A program made the position numbers and the translations under genes. From Pseudomonas syringae (GTDB taxonomy: Bacteria; Pseudomonadota; Gammaproteobacteria; Pseudomonadales; Pseudomonadaceae), in assembly GCF_021606685.1 (NCBI RefSeq), contig NZ_WKCB01000011.1, forward strand, positions 44,641 through 108,640: 64,000 nucleotides of DNA, read 5' to 3'. Numbering within the stretch: position 1 is the stretch's first letter; every line of letters starts with the position of its first letter. Shown here in pieces: positions 39,493-49,559 of the stretch. The notes beneath the pieces are model-generated. The model had not been told where the DNA came from. It did no database searches and was given only the letters and a program-made list of their open reading frames with translations.

Positions 39493-40373
39493 TCCTTCTT
39501 GATCTGCTGCGGATGCCGCGGGTCCGCAGCCTGCTTGCCCGGCAGGCTGCTTTCACTGCGGATCTGCGCGTGGCTGATCAGGGCGAAGATAAAGCTGCCA
39601 CCGATGATGTTGCCGGCCAGGGTCGGGCCGGCAAACACCAGCCAGAAGTCCTTCCACGGCAACTCACCAGCAAACACCAGGTAAGACACTTCCGCCGAGC
39701 CGACCACGATATGGGTGAAATCCCCCAGCGCCATCAGGTACGTGATCAGGATGATGATGAACATCTTCGCGTTTTCCATGGACGGGATCATCCACACCAT
39801 GGTGGCGATCATCCAGCCGGAAATAATGCCCTTGGCAAACATCTGGCCGGAGTCGTTTTCCATGACCTTGCGCCCGATCTCGAGAAAGGCCAGGTCAGTC
39901 TTGGTGTCGAAGATCGGCAAGTGCAGCATCACGTACGCGACCAGCAACGTGCCGCACAGATTGCCCACCAGCACCACCGACCATAGACGCAGCAAACGCC
40001 CGGCATTGGCCAGGGTCGGCTTGCTCATCACCGGCAGCACAGCGGTCAGGGTGTTTTCGGTGAACAGTTGCTGGCGCGCCAGGATGACCGCCAGAAACCC
40101 CGCACAATAGCCAAAGCTGGCGATGACCTTGAACCCTTCGCCGTCCGGCAGACGTGAGTTCAGCAGGCCCATGCCCATCAGCGACAGGCCCATGGTCAGG
40201 CCGGCGGCCAGCGCCGACCACCACAGTGCCGCCACATTGCGCTCCAGTTCCTGGTCGCCCTGGGTGCGGATGATTTCATGCAAGACCGCCGCGCGGGGCG
40301 GCTGGTTCTTGTCGACGTCGTGTTGCTCTTCCTGGGACAGGTTGGGGGTCTTGCCGTCTGCTTGCGTGGCCAT
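39486..40373 (-). CDS. Formate/nitrite transporter (FNT) family channel, YfdC-like
   Basis: A 295-residue membrane protein with six hydrophobic segments. The FNT folds are visible in GFLAVILARQQLFTENTLTAVLP and MALGDFTHIVVGSAE (the conserved GDFxHIVV block). The N-terminal 35 residues are hydrophilic and charged, as in YfdC-like members. The ATG at 40373 is used; the open frame runs to 40424. It overlaps the convergent NhaP gene end by 7 bases. The transported anion is unknown. Confidence 0.86.
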   Translation of the reverse strand: MATQADGKTPNLSQEEQHDVDKNQPPRAAVLHEIIRTQGDQELERNVAALWWSALAAGLTMGLSLMGMGLLNSRLPDGEGFKVIASFGYCAGFLAVILARQQLFTENTLTAVLPVMSKPTLANAGRLLRLWSVVLVGNLCGTLLVAYVMLHLPIFDTKTDLAFLEIGRKVMENDSGQMFAKGIISGWMIATMVWMIPSMENAKMFIIILITYLMALGDFTHIVVGSAEVSYLVFAGELPWKDFWLVFAGPTLAGNIIGGSFIFALISHAQIRSESSLPGKQAADPRHPQQIKKDQ

Positions 40374-40449
40374 GGTGATACCTGAACGGGGGGCGGTGTT
40401 CAGGTACGACCTATGGCCGGTCAAGAGCGTTCACTGGCCCGGCCCAGGA

Positions 40450-40854
40450 TTACTCGGGGATGCCGTCTTCCTGGAACTGGTCCTTCACGTATTTGATCTC
40501 GGTACGCCCGTGGGGCGCCGGCAAACCGTCTTCGCCGAGGTTGACGAAGACCATTTTTTCCACGGTCAGGATGCTTTTGCGGGTGATCTTGTTGCGCACT
40601 TCACAGGTCAGGGTGATGGAGGTGCGACCGAACTCGGTGGCGGTGATGCCCAGCTCGATGATGTCGCCCTGGCGCGAGGCGCTGACGAAGTTGATTTCGG
40701 AGATGTACTTGGTCACCACGCGCTGGTTGCCCAGTTGGACGATGGCGTAGATGGCCGCTTCTTCGTCGATCCAGCGCAGCAGGCTGCCGCCGAACAGGGT
40801 GCCGTTGGGGTTGAGGTCTTCGGGTTTTACCCATTTGCGGGTGTGGAAGTTCAT
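40450..40854 (-). CDS. Acyl-CoA thioesterase, hotdog fold (YciA-like)
   Basis: A 134-residue hotdog-fold thioesterase. The family block NPNGTLFGGSLLRWIDEEAAI, with the catalytic Asp, is followed by VSASRQGDIIELG and the VEKMVFVNLGEDG end. It is a standard cytoplasmic acyl-CoA thioesterase of the YciA type. The ATG at 40854 (MNFHTRKWVKPED) is preferred; upstream residues to 40956 lie in the ahcY promoter region. It is divergent from ahcY. Confidence 0.87.
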   Translation of the reverse strand: MNFHTRKWVKPEDLNPNGTLFGGSLLRWIDEEAAIYAIVQLGNQRVVTKYISEINFVSASRQGDIIELGITATEFGRTSITLTCEVRNKITRKSILTVEKMVFVNLGEDGLPAPHGRTEIKYVKDQFQEDGIPE

Positions 40855-40973
40855 GGTCACTCCAAAGCGTCGTGCGAAATGATGGGCAACATCATGGCAG
40901 AGCGAGGGCCCAAGCTCTATGCGCCATTGCCTATCAAGCCGATGAGCGATCTTCATGTCGCCGACAGAAAGGC

Positions 40974-41002
40974 TTGGGAAGTCGGGCGCACACGGCTATA
41001 AT
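40974..41002 (+). promoter_or_regulatory. Sigma-70 promoter of ahcY
   Basis: TTGGGA at 40974-40979 and a perfect TATAAT at 40997-41002 are 17 bases apart. Transcription would start near 41009, giving a leader of about 170 bases that contains the SAH riboswitch. Confidence 0.75.
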
Positions 41003-41035
41003 CGCCCCCGTTTCAAAACGGTCATCCTCAATTGA

Positions 41036-42589
<1,554 letters not shown>

Positions 42590-42598
42590 TCGGCCCGT

Positions 42599-42624
42599 TG
42601 CCCGCTCCCCCTGTGGAGCGGGCT
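42599..42624 (+). terminator. Hairpin after ahcY
   Basis: Stem GCCCGCTCC and GGAGCGGGC with a short loop, 9 bases beyond the ahcY stop codon, but with only a weak T-tract (TTCTGTG). It is probably an inefficient terminator. Confidence 0.6.
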
Positions 42625-42627
42625 TCT

Positions 42628-42719
42628 GTGTGGGAGCGTGCTTGCTCGCGAAAGCGGTGTGTCAGTCACCGTAAATGTTGACTGAGTCACCGCTTTCGCG
42701 AGCAAGCACGCTCCCACAT
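42628..42719. repeat. REP pair, GTGGGAGCGTGCTTGCTCGCG class
   Basis: Arms GTGGGAGCGTGCTTGCTCGCG and its inverse surround about 45 bases. The outer arms have CGTGC in place of CGGGC, and both arms changed together so pairing is kept. It lies between ahcY and metF. Confidence 0.9.
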
Positions 42720-42765
42720 TGACGGTGTACACACTTCGGTATTCTGAGCTTCAAAGGGTATTACC

Positions 42766-43611
42766 ATGTCCCAAGACCGTCGCTACAGCTTCGAGTTCTT
42801 CCCGACCAAGACCGATGCTGGGCATGAAAAACTGATGGCAACTGCAAAGCAGTTGGCCAGCTACAACCCCGACTTCTTTTCTTGCACCTACGGCGCCGGC
42901 GGCTCGACCCGTGATCGCACGATCAACACCGTGTTGCAGCTGGAAAGTGAAGTCAAAGTTCCCGCCGCTCCGCACTTGTCGTGCGTGGGCGACAGCAAGG
43001 ACGACCTGCGCGGCCTGCTGACCCAATACAAACAAGCCGGCATCAAACGCATCGTCGCCCTGCGTGGCGACCTGCCGTCCGGCATGGGCATGGCCAGCGG
43101 CGAGCTGCGCTACGCCAATGACCTGGTGAGCTTCATCCGTGAAGAAAGCGGCGATCACTTCCATATCGAAGTGGCGGCTTACCCGGAGATGCACCCCCAG
43201 GCGCGCAACTTCGAAGACGACCTGCAGAACTTCGTGCGCAAGGCCAACGCCGGTGCCGACAGCGCAATCACCCAGTACTTCTTCAACGCCGACAGCTACT
43301 TCTACTTCGTCGAGCGTGTACGGGCCATGGGTGTGAACATCCCGATCGTGCCGGGCATCATGCCGATCACCAACTACAGCAAGCTGGCGCGCTTTTCCGA
43401 CGCCTGCGGTGCCGAGATCCCACGCTGGGTGCGCAAGCAACTGGAAGCCTATGGCGACGACGTCAAGAGCATCCAGGCGTTCGGCGAACAGGTCATCAGC
43501 AAAATGTGTGAAGAATTGTTGCAAGGTGGCGCACCTGGGTTGCACTTCTATACCCTGAACCAGGCTGAACCGAGCCTTGCCATCTGGAACAACCTCAAGC
43601 TGCCGCGCTGA
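42766..43611 (+). CDS. metF: Methylenetetrahydrofolate reductase
   Basis: Reduces 5,10-methylene-THF to 5-methyl-THF, supplying the methyl group for methionine regeneration. The 281-residue protein starts MSQDRRYSFEFFPTKT, has FFSCTYGAGGSTRDRT and the FAD-linked ALRGDLPSG block. Length is the usual 280-300. It follows ahcY in the same direction; with metK upstream in the window, three genes of the methionine cycle lie within 12 kb. A strong terminator follows. Confidence 0.96.
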   Translation: MSQDRRYSFEFFPTKTDAGHEKLMATAKQLASYNPDFFSCTYGAGGSTRDRTINTVLQLESEVKVPAAPHLSCVGDSKDDLRGLLTQYKQAGIKRIVALRGDLPSGMGMASGELRYANDLVSFIREESGDHFHIEVAAYPEMHPQARNFEDDLQNFVRKANAGADSAITQYFFNADSYFYFVERVRAMGVNIPIVPGIMPITNYSKLARFSDACGAEIPRWVRKQLEAYGDDVKSIQAFGEQVISKMCEELLQGGAPGLHFYTLNQAEPSLAIWNNLKLPR

Positions 43612-43631
43612 GGCCTGTTCAAGCTGCATCA

Positions 43632-43660
43632 GGCCCTCGTTTATACGGGGGCTTTTTTTG
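43632..43660 (+). terminator. Rho-independent terminator of metF
   Basis: Stem GCCCTCGT and ACGGGGGC with a short loop and seven T residues, 20 bases after the metF stop codon. Confidence 0.88.
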
Positions 43661-43693
43661 TTCACATCCCCCCGGAATGGAAACCAGCAGTAG

Positions 43694-44776
43694 ATGAATA
43701 CAGCGACCCCGACTCCCCGCCCGCAGCTGGTTTACCTGGTATTCGGCGCCGAGACCTATCATCAGGAAGCGGTATTCAGCATCGCCAGTGCCCTGGCCCA
43801 ACTGGGTGGCACCCAGGACATGCCGCTGGACATCCAGGTGTTCAGTGACAACCCGGCGCCCTACGCCGGCCTGCCTGTGCAGGTCCATACGCTGGACGAG
43901 GCCACGCGCAAAGCCTGGAGCGAGCCCCATGGCTACCATTTCCGCACCAAGCACGTGCTGTTGCGCAACGTGCTGGAAACAGCGGAAAAGGCACTGCTGA
44001 TCGACACTGACACGTTCTTCCACGATTCGCCGATGGCGCTGTTCGAACGCGTAGCGCCTGGCACATTGCTGTGCAACGCCTTCCACGCCAAGTACGGCGA
44101 TAACCGCGAAAGCGTGCTGTATGAAGCGCTGGCCACGTACTTGGCCGAGCGCGGCCTGGCCGACGACGAGATGTGGCTGCTCAACTCCGGCGTGATCGGC
44201 CTGACCCGGCAGGACGCGCACCTGCTCGACCGCTCGATCGAGCTGATGGACGAAGTCTTCAGCCTGGCCCAGGGTGCCTACACCCTGGAAGAGTTCTGCC
44301 TGTCGGTGGCGGCGTACCGTACCGTCAACGTGCGCCAGTGCCCCGACCTGATCCACCATTACTGGAGCCGCAAGCAGCTGTTCCGGGCCAAGGTCAAGGC
44401 GTGGGTGACCAAGCATGCCGCCGCCCCTGTCAGCCCCCAGGCACTGGCCGACACACGCAAGGTTTCCGCCCACCTGCCGCGCCCGCCGCGCCCGCAACGC
44501 CTGATGTACAAGCTGATCACCCTGGCCCTGCCCAAACGCAAACAGCAGTTCATCCGCGAGATTCTCTACGGCTGCTACGAGCACGAGAATGAGTTCGACC
44601 AGGCCTGTGGCCCGGTTTGGTGGGACAAGGCACGGCAGAACCAGGAAGAGCGCCAGAAAAGCCCGGTGGATGCCCACCAACTGGAGCACTGGTTCGCCAA
44701 CCCCATGGTGCGCCTGATTCTCGGCGAGCGGCGTGCAGCCATCTACGAACACCTGATGGCTTCGCAGACAAAATAG
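43694..44776 (+). CDS. Putative glycosyltransferase-like protein of unknown role
   Basis: A 360-residue protein without signal peptide or membrane span. It has features of a GT-A-type nucleotide-diphospho-sugar transferase: an N-terminal LVYLVFGAETYHQEAVFSI, then KALLIDTDTFF, which contains an Asp-x-Asp (DTD) such as binds the metal-nucleotide, and a conserved WLLNSGVIGL region. The C-terminal third is basic and Arg/Lys-rich. No sugar-synthesis genes lie nearby. The gene is conserved at this locus between metF and rhlE in other pseudomonads. The function is an inference from fold-like motifs. Confidence 0.6.
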   Translation: MNTATPTPRPQLVYLVFGAETYHQEAVFSIASALAQLGGTQDMPLDIQVFSDNPAPYAGLPVQVHTLDEATRKAWSEPHGYHFRTKHVLLRNVLETAEKALLIDTDTFFHDSPMALFERVAPGTLLCNAFHAKYGDNRESVLYEALATYLAERGLADDEMWLLNSGVIGLTRQDAHLLDRSIELMDEVFSLAQGAYTLEEFCLSVAAYRTVNVRQCPDLIHHYWSRKQLFRAKVKAWVTKHAAAPVSPQALADTRKVSAHLPRPPRPQRLMYKLITLALPKRKQQFIREILYGCYEHENEFDQACGPVWWDKARQNQEERQKSPVDAHQLEHWFANPMVRLILGERRAAIYEHLMASQTK

Positions 44777-44839
44777 TGTCGCCCCAAGAGGCGTGCGCCA
44801 GAGCTTCTCTTTAAGGCAGGAGCGTCGTAATCTCAGGGC

Positions 44840-45631
44840 ATGCCTGTCCTTCTCAAGCTTGCGACCGCTGCCCTCTTTACTTGCCTTAGCCTGGCCGCTT
44901 ATGGCGAGAAATTGCGCATTGTCACCGAGCCCTGGGCGCCCTACGTGTATGACGAACGTGGCGCCATGCAGGGGCTGGACTACGAAACCACGGTAATCGT
45001 GTTCCAGCGCCTGGGGGTCGAGGTGCAATGGCAATTCCTGCCCTGGAAGCGCTGCCTGGCCATGCTTGAACAGGGCCAGGCCGACGGCGCGCTGGATATT
45101 TTCCACAGCCATGACCGTGACGCCTTGCTGCTTTACCCCAGCGAACCGCTGTCGCAAGTGGAATTCGTGCTGTTCTACGCCAACGAGCGCCCCCATCCCG
45201 CCCGACAGCTGGGCGACCTGCGCGGCCTAAGCGTGGGCACCTCGCCGGGCTACCTGTATGGCGAACCCTTCAGCGACTCTGCCCTGTTCAACCGCGAAGC
45301 GGCGCCCAGCCACGAGGCCAACTTTGGCAAATTGATGCTGGGCCGCATTGACCTGGTGATCACCGACCGCCGCGTCGGCCAGCATGTGATCAAGGCCATG
45401 GGCCTGCAGGGCAAGGTCAGCCAGGCGCCGCTGGTGGTCAGTCGTCAGCCGCAGTTTCTTGCCGTACGCCGTGGCGCGGGCATGGACCTGCTGGTGCAGC
45501 GCTTTGCCGCCGAACTCAAACGCTTCAAACAAGAACCGGCCTACGCCGCCTTGAGCGCCAAATATGGCGGGATCCAAGCCATTACGGCCACAGAAGTCAC
45601 CGTTGAGCAGCAGGAAAGCAGCGCGCAGTGA
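44840..45631 (+). CDS. Periplasmic solute-binding protein (SBP family 3)
   Basis: A 263-residue protein with a cleavable signal peptide (MPVLLKLATAALFTCLSLAAYG). The mature part matches the SBP family 3 fold: LRIVTEPWAPYVYDERG, WKRCLAMLEQGQADGALD and GTSPGYLYG. It resembles the gene at 17353 in domain type but is a different protein. No permease or ATPase is next to it, so the ligand is unknown. It ends just before the rhlE promoter. Confidence 0.82.
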   Translation: MPVLLKLATAALFTCLSLAAYGEKLRIVTEPWAPYVYDERGAMQGLDYETTVIVFQRLGVEVQWQFLPWKRCLAMLEQGQADGALDIFHSHDRDALLLYPSEPLSQVEFVLFYANERPHPARQLGDLRGLSVGTSPGYLYGEPFSDSALFNREAAPSHEANFGKLMLGRIDLVITDRRVGQHVIKAMGLQGKVSQAPLVVSRQPQFLAVRRGAGMDLLVQRFAAELKRFKQEPAYAALSAKYGGIQAITATEVTVEQQESSAQ

Positions 45632-45637
45632 ATGCTC

Positions 45638-45853
45638 TGTTATACTCCGGCCTTCCCGCCAGGCTTACGCCCGGCCGCTGAGGTCTTGAAAAAGGCACCC
45701 AACCCCGCTACAGCGCAGCTTTCAGCCCCGCGCGAGCCGGTGGAGTGCCCGCCAGACGCAGCAGGACCGGACGGGATTGCGCTCCCCTAAGCGTCATTCG
45801 CGCCCGGCAAGATTATCCCTTTGGGCCAAGCCCTAACTAAAACAGGATTACTC
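45638..45853 (+). promoter_or_regulatory. Extended -10 promoter and long leader of rhlE
   Basis: TGTTATACT at 45638-45646 is an extended -10 box (TG, one base, TATACT); no good -35 box is visible. Transcription from here gives a leader of about 200 bases rich in GC and able to fold. Long structured leaders are common for cold-induced DEAD-box helicase genes, where they regulate expression (inference). No known riboswitch was recognised. Confidence 0.55.
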
Positions 45854-47746
45854 ATGTCCTTTGCTTCCCTCGGTCTCTCCGAGGCTTTAGTCCGCGCCAT
45901 CGAGGCAGCGGGCTATACCGAGCCTACTCCGGTGCAACAGCGGGCCATTCCCGCCGTGTTGCAAGGTCGCGACCTGATGGTTGCGGCTCAGACAGGTACT
46001 GGTAAAACCGGCGGCTTCGCCCTCCCGATTCTGGAGCGGTTGTTCCCCAATGGTCACCCGGACAAATCCCAGCGTCACGGCCCGCGCCAACCGCGCGTAC
46101 TGGTCCTGACCCCCACCCGCGAACTCGCTGCGCAAGTGCACGACAGCTTCAAGCTGTATGCCCGCGACTTGAAGTTCGTCAGCGCCTGCATCTTCGGCGG
46201 CGTCGGCATGAACCCACAGGTTCAGGCCATGTCCCGTGGTGTTGACGTGCTGGTAGCCTGCCCCGGTCGCTTGCTCGACCTGTGCGGCCAAGGCAGTGTC
46301 GACCTGTCCCACGTGGAAATCCTCGTGCTGGACGAAGCCGACCGCATGCTCGACATGGGCTTTGTGCATGACGTGAAAAAGGTCCTCGCACGCCTCCCGG
46401 CCAAACGCCAGAACCTGCTGTTCTCGGCAACGTTCTCCCAGGACATCACTGCCCTGGCCGGCAAGCTGCTGCACAACCCTGAGCGCATCGAAGTCACGCC
46501 GCCGAACACCACGGTCGAGCGTATCGAACAGCGCGTATTCCGCCTGGCCGCCAGCCACAAGCGTGCGCTGCTGGCGCACCTGATCACCGCCGGCGCCTGG
46601 GAACAGGTATTGGTGTTCACCCGTACCAAGCACGGCGCCAACCGCCTGGCCGAGTACCTGGACAAGCACGGCCTTACCGCCGTCGCCATCCACGGCAACA
46701 AGAGCCAGAACGCGCGCACCAAGGCCCTGGCTGACTTCAAGGCCGGCTCCGTGCGCATTCTGGTGGCTACCGATATCGCCGCCCGCGGCCTGGATATCGA
46801 CCAATTGCCACACGTGGTCAACTTCGAGCTGCCAAACGTCGACGAAGACTACGTACACCGTATCGGCCGTACCGGCCGTGCCGGTCGTTCGGGTGAGGCC
46901 ATTTCCCTGGTCGCACCGGACGAAGAAAAACTGCTGAAAAGCATCGAGCGCATGACCAAGCAGAAAATCGCCGACGGCGACCTGATGGGCTTCGATGCCA
47001 GCGCCGTGGAGGCCGAGAAGCCTGAAGCGCGCGAGCGTCCGGACGTGCGTAACCCACGCAACCCACGCGGTCCCAAGGGCGATGGCCCGAACGGCGGCGG
47101 TGGTGGCGGTGGTCGTCGCGACAAAGGCAAGGACAAGGGCGGCAAAGACAAAGCGCCAACCAACGGCCGTGGCGAACGCCCGGCCCGCGAGCAAAAACCC
47201 CGTGAAGGCACTCCGGCCCGCGAACAGCGCCAGCCGAGCCAGCCACCACGCGCCGCCGCTGACCGCGCCCCGGACGAGTTCCTCGATGACGACGTGGATA
47301 ACTTCGGCAACCGCGTCGACTACGTGCCCCAGGCCAAGCCGGCCCAGGGCCGTGGTCGCCGTCCAGGTGCTCCAGCCCAGGGCGCAGGCACCGGCAGCGG
47401 CGCCCCACGTGGCGGCCAGCCACAGGGCGGTCGTCAGAACGGCCCGCGCAACAGCAGCGGCGGCACCACCGGCACCCCACCGGCCAAACGCAGCGGCCCG
47501 CGCAATGGCGCCCCGCGAGACGGCCAGGCGCGTCGCGAAGACTCGCGCAGCAACAACCGCCGCCCAGCTCGCGACGACCAGCCGCGCCTGTCCGAGCCAG
47601 CCGTGCAGAACCCACGTGGTGGCCCGGCGCCGAAAATCATCCACAAGGAGTCGAAAGCTGACCGCTTCCCGACACCCGAGCAGTTGGATCAACTGCCAGG
47701 CCGTCCTCGTGGTGAGAAACCAGCGCTGCTGACCCGCAACCGCTGA
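45854..47746 (+). CDS. rhlE: ATP-dependent RNA helicase RhlE
   Basis: A 630-residue DEAD-box helicase with [16 protein letters not shown] (Walker A), [41 protein letters not shown] and the [18 protein letters not shown] motif. After about residue 380 there is a long disordered tail rich in Gly, Arg, Pro, Lys and Asn ([19 protein letters not shown] and many RGG-like turns), much longer than the short tails of E. coli RhlE. Such tails bind RNA and can drive condensate formation. The ATG at 45854 gives the family N-terminus [16 protein letters not shown]. It probably acts in RNA turnover and ribosome maturation. Confidence 0.95.
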   Translation: MSFASLGLSEALVRAIEAAGYTEPTPVQQRAIPAVLQGRDLMVAAQTGTGKTGGFALPILERLFPNGHPDKSQRHGPRQPRVLVLTPTRELAAQVHDSFKLYARDLKFVSACIFGGVGMNPQVQAMSRGVDVLVACPGRLLDLCGQGSVDLSHVEILVLDEADRMLDMGFVHDVKKVLARLPAKRQNLLFSATFSQDITALAGKLLHNPERIEVTPPNTTVERIEQRVFRLAASHKRALLAHLITAGAWEQVLVFTRTKHGANRLAEYLDKHGLTAVAIHGNKSQNARTKALADFKAGSVRILVATDIAARGLDIDQLPHVVNFELPNVDEDYVHRIGRTGRAGRSGEAISLVAPDEEKLLKSIERMTKQKIADGDLMGFDASAVEAEKPEARERPDVRNPRNPRGPKGDGPNGGGGGGGRRDKGKDKGGKDKAPTNGRGERPAREQKPREGTPAREQRQPSQPPRAAADRAPDEFLDDDVDNFGNRVDYVPQAKPAQGRGRRPGAPAQGAGTGSGAPRGGQPQGGRQNGPRNSSGGTTGTPPAKRSGPRNGAPRDGQARREDSRSNNRRPARDDQPRLSEPAVQNPRGGPAPKIIHKESKADRFPTPEQLDQLPGRPRGEKPALLTRNR

Positions 47747-47763
47747 GTTTCAAAGCGCCATAG

Positions 47764-47799
47764 AAAATGCCCCGTATCGAAAGATACGGGGCATTTTTG
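47764..47799 (+). terminator. Rho-independent terminator of rhlE
   Basis: Stem AAATGCCCCGTATC and GATACGGGGCATTT around GAAA (a GNRA loop), followed by TT. It lies 17 bases after the rhlE stop codon. Confidence 0.95.
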
Positions 47800-47831
47800 T
47801 TGGGTCGTCCAAGCAACGCTCCAGCCCATGA

Positions 47832-47903
47832 AGCTTGTTGCAGCAAACGCGCCTTCTGTAGCCAGCGAGCTTGTTGTGGCAAACGAGCTTATTGTGGCGA
47901 GCG
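47832..47903. repeat. Four degenerate 18-base tandem units abutting a REP pair
   Basis: Units AGCTTGTTGCAGCAAACG, CGCCTTCTGTAGCCAGCG, AGCTTGTTGTGGCAAACG and AGCTTATTGTGGCGAGCG lead straight into AGCTTGCTCGCG of the REP pair. The unit is part of the REP outer arm, so the array probably grew from the REP end by slippage, as at 37371. Within 47747-48123 the only other items are the REP pair and two terminators. Confidence 0.75.
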
Positions 47904-48024
47904 AGCTTGCTCGCGTTGGGCTGCGCAGCAGCCCCTTTCAGGGCCACCGCGTTTATTCAGCCATACCGAGTTGCCAGGTTTTGGGGCCGCTTCGCGACCC
48001 AACGCGAGCAAGCTCGCTCGCCAC
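47894..48024. repeat. Long REP pair, GTGGCGAGCGAGCTTGCTCGC class
   Basis: Inverted arms GTGGCGAGCGAGCTTGCTCGC at both ends with inner GTTGGGCTGC and GGGGCCGCTTCGCGACCCAAC. Same class as at 17214. It lies between rhlE and yceI. Confidence 0.9.
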
Positions 48025-48076
48025 AAAAGGCCTCATTACCACAGCAAGCTCCCTTGCCAGAGGTTTTGCACAGACC

Positions 48077-48109
48077 AAAAAAACCGGATCCTTGGATCCG
48101 GTTTTTTAT
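48077..48109 (-). terminator. Rho-independent terminator of the YceI gene
   Basis: Stem AAACCGGATCC and GGATCCGGTTT around TT, with A-runs and T-runs at both ends. It lies 14 bases after the YceI stop codon and can act in both directions. Confidence 0.9.
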
Positions 48110-48123
48110 CCAGCCAGCGAAAA

Positions 48124-48702
48124 TTACTTCGCCTTAACACCTTCCAGCGAGATGTCCAGGTCCACAGTCTGGGAAGACGGGCCTGGGCCTTTGATGCCGA
48201 AGTCGTTCAGGTTAAGCGTGGTTTTGGCGTTGAAGCCAGCACGTTCGCCGCCCCATGGGTCTTTGCCTTCACCGTTGAAAGTAGCCTTGAAGACCACAGG
48301 CTTGGTCACGCCGTGGAAGGTCAGGTCGCCGGTCACGTCAGCGGTTTTCTCGCCGGTGGATTTAACCGAAGTCGATACGAACTTGGCATCGGCGAACTTG
48401 GCAACGTCCAGGAAATCTTTGCTGGCGATGTGCTTGTCACGCTCTGCGTGGTTCGACCACAAGCTGGCGGTTTTCACGTCGACCGCGATTTTGCTGGCCT
48501 CTGGCTTGGCGGCATCCCAGCTGAAAGTACCATCCCAGTCCTTGAAGGTACCGTGGATGTAGCTGTAGCCCAGGTGGCTGATTTTCCAGTCGATGAAGGC
48601 GTGCTGGCCTTCCTTGTCGATCTTGTAGTCAGCAGCCATCACCTGACCTGCGGACAGCAGGGCGGTACCGAGTGCCAGAGCAGCGAGTGTCTTTTTCAAC
48701 AT
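48124..48702 (-). CDS. YceI-family periplasmic protein
   Basis: A 192-residue protein with a signal peptide ([18 protein letters not shown]). The mature part is the YceI lipocalin-like beta-barrel that binds polyisoprenoid lipids in characterised members: [31 protein letters not shown] and [10 protein letters not shown]. The start at 48702 (MLKKTLAAL) is favoured over 48735. It lies 32 bases downstream of the cytochrome b561 gene on the same strand, a very common pairing (likely one operon). A YceI member at this locus in P. aeruginosa is described as protease PasP; that activity cannot be assumed here. Confidence 0.91.
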   Translation of the reverse strand: MLKKTLAALALGTALLSAGQVMAADYKIDKEGQHAFIDWKISHLGYSYIHGTFKDWDGTFSWDAAKPEASKIAVDVKTASLWSNHAERDKHIASKDFLDVAKFADAKFVSTSVKSTGEKTADVTGDLTFHGVTKPVVFKATFNGEGKDPWGGERAGFNAKTTLNLNDFGIKGPGPSSQTVDLDISLEGVKAK

Positions 48703-48734
48703 GCTTTCTATTCCTTGTGAGTCGAGGTTGAACA

Positions 48735-49286
48735 TCAGGCTTTGCGCCCCAGCATTCGCGTGAGGGTCGCGTCACGATCGATAAAGTGGTGTTTCAACGC
48801 GGCCACGCCGTGCAAACCGGCGAAGACCACCAACACCCAGGCCAGGTACAAGTGCACCAGACCGGCGGTGTCTGCCTGGTCCGGTAGACCGGAAACCACG
48901 GCAGGAATTTCAAACAGGCCAAACACCGGGATACCGACACCGTCTGCGGTGGAAATCAGGTAACCGGCGATCATCACGGCAAACAGCCCGAGATAAAGGA
49001 ACGCATGGCCAAATGCGGCACCGATGCGGGTCATGCGGCTGTAGCTGGCAAGGGGCGGCGGCGGCGGACTGACCAGACGCCAGACAATACGCACGAGCAT
49101 GACGGCGAAGAGCGTGATGCCAATGCTCTTGTGTAATTCCGGCCCATGTTTGCGCCAGCCGTCGTAATAGTCGAGGCCGACCATCCACAGGCCGAGGCCG
49201 AACAAACCGAACACCGCCAGCGCCACGCCCCAGTGCAAAATAACGCTTATCCAACCATAACGGGCTGGTGAGTTCTGTAGCTGCAT
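48735..49286 (-). CDS. Cytochrome b561
   Basis: A 183-residue membrane cytochrome with four hydrophobic helices and the family haem ligands: His in [11 protein letters not shown], His in [15 protein letters not shown], and His in [17 protein letters not shown]. The ATG at 49286 follows AGGATC; an in-frame TTG at 49292 exists. It lies directly upstream of yceI and is probably co-transcribed; the pair may handle quinone-linked electron transfer with a lipid-binding partner (inference). The promoter would lie in the 273-base spacer to bioA, which shows no other feature. Confidence 0.9.
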   Translation of the reverse strand: MQLQNSPARYGWISVILHWGVALAVFGLFGLGLWMVGLDYYDGWRKHGPELHKSIGITLFAVMLVRIVWRLVSPPPPPLASYSRMTRIGAAFGHAFLYLGLFAVMIAGYLISTADGVGIPVFGLFEIPAVVSGLPDQADTAGLVHLYLAWVLVVFAGLHGVAALKHHFIDRDATLTRMLGRKA

Positions 49287-49559
49287 TCCCAAGATCCTGT
49301 AAGAACTGTGCCCAAGACTAGCGATTTACCTATCGAATTAAAGCCGAAAATTTCGCTTTGAAATATCGAGAAATACGATCAAGAGATTATGCAGAGTACG
49401 TTAACAATGGATTAAGGGCCATTCCTACAAAACGTGACAGACCGTCCTGTGTTTACGGCTAATTCAACCCTCATGGGTTGTGACACAGCCGCCCATTGCA
49501 TAGGCTTGCGCGATTGTTTCGCCTGCGCAGGTCGCAGGACCGCTTCGAGGAGATCACCG

